A program made the translations under genes and the position numbers. This document shows, piece by piece, positions 6,407 through 8,308 of a stretch of 8,308 nucleotides of DNA. This DNA comes from Methylotetracoccus sp. GTDB lineage: Bacteria; Pseudomonadota; Gammaproteobacteria; Methylococcales; Methylococcaceae. A model generated the notes under the pieces. The model was given only the letters and a program-made list of their open reading frames with translations. It did no database searches and was not told where the DNA came from. Position 1 is the first letter of the stretch, and each line of letters opens with the position of its first letter. Location of the stretch: positions 1 through 8,308 of the forward strand of contig JALORT010000097.1 of assembly GCA_025458755.1 (NCBI GenBank). Reading direction: 5' to 3'.

Positions 6407-7183
6407 CTATGCGGCCCCGGGGTCTCGCCGTTCAAAAAAGCCCAGATAGCCGCGCTTCGACTCCTCAGTCAGCCATTCCCGGAGATAAGTCGTTTCCGGC
6501 GTGTCGGGCAGTCCGTCCAAGCCCTGCCGGGCCCGCAGCCGCCGGAATGCGGCGGAGATCGCTCGGGATCGCTCGCCATCGATGCCGGCGCGGCGCAGCC
6601 CGATCAAGTTGAGCCGATAGTGTTTGCCGGGCCGCCCGCCCACCAGCGTGTACGGAATCACATCCTTGTTGATGCCCGCGAGGCCCTGCAGGATCGCATA
6701 GCTGCCGACCCGGCAAAACTGGTGAACCATCACCCCGCCGCCGAAGAAGACCCGGTCCCCCACATGCACATGTCCGCCAAGCGTCGCCCCGCTGGCCAAA
6801 ACATTATGGTCGCCGATGCTGCAGTCATGCCCCACATGGGTATTGTTCATCAGATAGTTGTTGGAACCGATACGGGTCGCTCCACCCGTCGCCGTGGCCC
6901 GGCTGATGGTCACGCCTTCGCGAAACACATTGCTCTCGCCGATTTCTACGAACGTCGGTTCCTCGGGATCGAAACTCAGATCTTGCGGGAGCCCGCCAAG
7001 GACAGCGTGCGGATGCACCGCGTTTCCCGCCGCCATTCGGACGTAGGCATGAATCACCGCGTGAGCGCCGATCCGGCAACCGTGACCGATCTCGACCTGG
7101 CCCTCGATCACCGCATAGGGACCGACATGAACATTGTCACCGAGTTCTGCATGCGGGTCTACGACGGCAGTGGGGTGAATCAT
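6407..7183 (-). CDS. lpxA: UDP-GlcNAc(3N) acyltransferase LpxA
   Basis: A 258-residue left-handed beta-helix acyltransferase with hexapeptide repeats (such as AELGDN, VEIGHG, CRIGAH) over residues about 5-180, then an alpha-helical C-terminal end. LpxA carries out the first lipid A step, moving a 3-hydroxyacyl chain from acyl carrier protein to position 3 of the UDP sugar. Conserved residues include His116 and His119 in THVGHDC (His119 matches catalytic His125 of E. coli), His138 in LGGH, His154 in VHQFC and the arginines in GLRRAG (197-198). The segment PQDLSFDPEEPT (66-77) has serine where E. coli has Lys76, and one extra residue. ATG 7183 is preceded by AAGGG 6 bases upstream. With gnnAB downstream, the natural acceptor is probably UDP-GlcNAc3N, giving an amide. 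The usual neighbours lpxD and fabZ are not upstream; xerD is. Confidence 0.95.
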   Translation of the reverse strand: MIHPTAVVDPHAELGDNVHVGPYAVIEGQVEIGHGCRIGAHAVIHAYVRMAAGNAVHPHAVLGGLPQDLSFDPEEPTFVEIGESNVFREGVTISRATATGGATRIGSNNYLMNNTHVGHDCSIGDHNVLASGATLGGHVHVGDRVFFGGGVMVHQFCRVGSYAILQGLAGINKDVIPYTLVGGRPGKHYRLNLIGLRRAGIDGERSRAISAAFRRLRARQGLDGLPDTPETTYLREWLTEESKRGYLGFFERRDPGAA

Positions 7184-7189
7184 TGGGAT

Positions 7190-7194
7190 CCCTT
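7190..7194 (-). promoter_or_regulatory. Ribosome-binding site of lpxA
   Basis: AAGGG on the minus strand lies 6 bases before the ATG at 7183, in the 34-base gap after xerD. It supports this start. I see no convincing promoter in the gap itself, so lpxA is either read from upstream or from a promoter inside xerD. Confidence 0.6.
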
Positions 7195-7217
7195 ATCACG
7201 GTAGCTATTGACGGTCC

Positions 7218-8021
7218 TCACCCACGCGGGTGGCAGCGGGCATGAAGCACTTTGAGACGCTCCTGTGCGATGTGCGTATAGATCTGCGTGCTGGACAAAT
7301 CGCTATGCCCCAACAGTAACTGGACCACACGAAGATCGGCTCCATGATTGATCAGGTGGGTTGCAAAGGCATGCCGCAGCGTATGCGGCGACAATTCGAT
7401 CCTAATGCCGGCCTGCCACTCGGAGGCCTCTTCCCCGAACGGAATGAGTCGGTCCTTGTTGCCTTTGCCGGTAACGCGCACGACACCCTGGCGCAGATTG
7501 ATCTGGTCCAGCCTCAGCAGCACCAGTTCGCTGACACGGAGTCCGGTCGCATACAACAATTCAAGCATGGTCCGGTCGCGGAACGCCAGCTTGTGGCCGA
7601 CGTCCGGTGCCGACAACAGCCGGACGACATCGTCCTCCGTCAGAAACGTCGGCAATGGACGCCCCTGAAACGGTGCCAGCAGCGACGCTGCAGGGTCGGA
7701 GCCGATCCATTCCTGGTCATGGGCGTGAGCGTAAAACTTTTTCAAGGCCGAAACCAGACGGGCGCTGGAACGCGGGCTGGTCTTAGCGCGGTGTTTGTGC
7801 GCCAAATACGCCTCCAAGTCCGGCGTACCCGCGGTCATCAAAGTCTTGCCGGTCTTGCCCAGCCACCGCGCGATCAGCGTCAGATCGCTGCCATACCCCT
7901 TCCTTGTATTTTCGCTGAGCCCCTCCTCAATCCACAACGCGTCCTGGAACCGGGCGATCGCGGCGCGATCTTCACCGCCCACCGTATCAGGATCGACCCG
8001 CTGCGCCGACTCGTCTTTCAT
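7218..8021 (-). CDS. xerD: Tyrosine recombinase XerD with an internal in-frame deletion
   Basis: A 267-residue tyrosine recombinase; E. coli XerD has 298. XerC and XerD resolve chromosome dimers at dif during cell division. The N-terminal core-binding domain (FQDALWIEEGLSENTRKGY, 25-43) and the XerD ending THIAQERLKVLHARCHPRG are clear. The catalytic set is present: Arg162 (ATGLRVSE), Lys186 (GKGNK), His213 and Arg216 (SPHTLRH), His239 (LGHSD) and Tyr248 (QIYTH). The spacing from Arg162 to His213 is 51 residues against 96 in E. coli (Arg148 to His244), while all other spacings match. About 45 residues are therefore missing near residues 202-203, where FGEEASEW runs directly into QAGIRIELSPH. 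That removes helices between the beta sheet and the HxxR motif, so activity is doubtful. There is no frameshift or stop. ATG 8021 gives an N-terminal extension of about 14 residues, overlaps the previous gene by 35 bases and has no clear ribosome-binding site. Confidence 0.88.
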   Translation of the reverse strand: MKDESAQRVDPDTVGGEDRAAIARFQDALWIEEGLSENTRKGYGSDLTLIARWLGKTGKTLMTAGTPDLEAYLAHKHRAKTSPRSSARLVSALKKFYAHAHDQEWIGSDPAASLLAPFQGRPLPTFLTEDDVVRLLSAPDVGHKLAFRDRTMLELLYATGLRVSELVLLRLDQINLRQGVVRVTGKGNKDRLIPFGEEASEWQAGIRIELSPHTLRHAFATHLINHGADLRVVQLLLGHSDLSSTQIYTHIAQERLKVLHARCHPRG

Positions 8022-8308
8022 GCTGCAGCAACCACTGCTTCACAGCCAGCCAGGGTCCGGAAGTTTGGCCACAGTATCCCCCCGGCCCGTGGCTGCCGAC
8101 AACACGATGACATGGAATCAGCACCGGCAAAGGGTTGGAGCGGCAGGCGGAGGCGACGGCGCGCGCGCCGCCGCCCACAGCCTTTGCCAACTCCCCATAG
8201 CTACGGGGCATTCCTCGCGGTATCTCGACCAGCGCCTGCCAAACCCGACGTTGGTAAGCGGTCCCATGCAGATCCAGGGGCAGAGAAAACACGAACGTGC
8301 CATCATCA
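7987..8308 (-). CDS. ogt: Methylated-DNA-protein cysteine methyltransferase (Ogt/Ada C-terminal domain), partial
   Basis: The C-terminal 106 or so residues of a DNA repair alkyltransferase; the 5' end lies beyond the right edge. The visible part matches the DNA-binding and active-site domain: LPLDLHGTAYQRRVWQAL, then EIPRGMPRSYGELAKAVG, then RAVASACRSNPLPVLIPCHRVVG. The acceptor cysteine is in PCHR (codon 8110-8112), and the Asn of RSNP is the usual hinge asparagine. The end GGYCGQTSGPWLAVKQWLLQHE fits the GGxxG and WLLxHE pattern of Ogt-like proteins. The enzyme takes the alkyl group from O6-alkylguanine onto its own cysteine, without turnover. Whether the missing N-terminal part is a plain Ogt domain or an Ada-type regulatory domain cannot be seen, so the symbol is provisional. 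It ends inside the xerD start region. Confidence 0.9.
   Translation of the reverse strand, partial: DDGTFVFSLPLDLHGTAYQRRVWQALVEIPRGMPRSYGELAKAVGGGARAVASACRSNPLPVLIPCHRVVGSHGPGGYCGQTSGPWLAVKQWLLQHERRVGAAGRS

Noticed and set aside
6382..6435. Longer start (TTG at 6435) for GnnA
   Set aside because: It would overlap the end of lpxA by 29 bases and add 18 residues ahead of a Rossmann strand that normally begins within the first few residues.
7185..7192. GGGATCCC palindrome just before the lpxA start
   Set aside because: It is only 8 bases with no loop, so it cannot fold as a hairpin within one strand, and nothing else suggests an operator.
7218..8021. xerD as a frameshifted pseudogene
   Set aside because: The frame is continuous through the deletion and all motifs on both sides are in the same frame, so it is annotated as a coding gene with an internal deletion, not as a clear pseudogene.

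Overview
The window is a densely packed stretch of bacterial chromosome, GC-rich by eye. All eleven genes I can support lie on the minus strand, so transcription runs from high to low coordinates. The gene set indicates a Gram-negative bacterium: lpxA and lpxB, XerD with the ending typical of proteobacteria, an Ogt/Ada-type alkyltransferase and periplasm-directed proteins. The order lpxA-gnnA-gnnB-lpxB is the one described in Acidithiobacillus ferrooxidans. I therefore infer a proteobacterium, probably gammaproteobacterial or Acidithiobacillus-like, without naming a genus.

Layout in the direction of transcription: (1) 8308-7987, the C-terminal part of a methylated-DNA cysteine methyltransferase, cut by the window edge. 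(2) 8021-7218, xerD, overlapping the previous gene by 35 bases and lacking about 45 internal codons relative to E. coli XerD. (3) 7183-3136, a lipid A block: lpxA, gnnA (Gfo/Idh/MocA oxidoreductase), gnnB (DegT/DnrJ aminotransferase) and lpxB. (4) 3139-2633, a GreA/GreB-family protein overlapping the end of lpxB by 4 bases. (5) 2632-2500, the only sizeable gap. (6) 2499-1, a second packed run: a YgjP-like zinc metallopeptidase, a membrane-anchored TlpA/ScsD-like thioredoxin, a quinone-oxidoreductase-like MDR enzyme and the start of a secreted Sel1-repeat protein. Each gene in this last run is joined to the next by a 4-base stop/start overlap.

The central biology is lipid A synthesis with a modified sugar. 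GnnA and GnnB are expected to oxidise and then transaminate carbon 3 of UDP-GlcNAc, giving UDP-2,3-diamino-GlcNAc (UDP-GlcNAc3N). LpxA then places the acyl chain on nitrogen instead of oxygen, and LpxB joins the two lipid precursors. The predicted product is lipid A with amide-linked chains at position 3. This chemistry is known, so the block is a good instance of a described system and not a new one. LpxA and LpxB also carry substitutions near substrate-binding positions that may fit this substrate.

The most anomalous gene is xerD. It keeps all six catalytic residues but has lost, in frame, the segment between the catalytic lysine and the HxxR motif. I found no CRISPR array, tRNA, rRNA, insertion sequence or clear phage gene, and no convincing sign of a wholly undescribed system.
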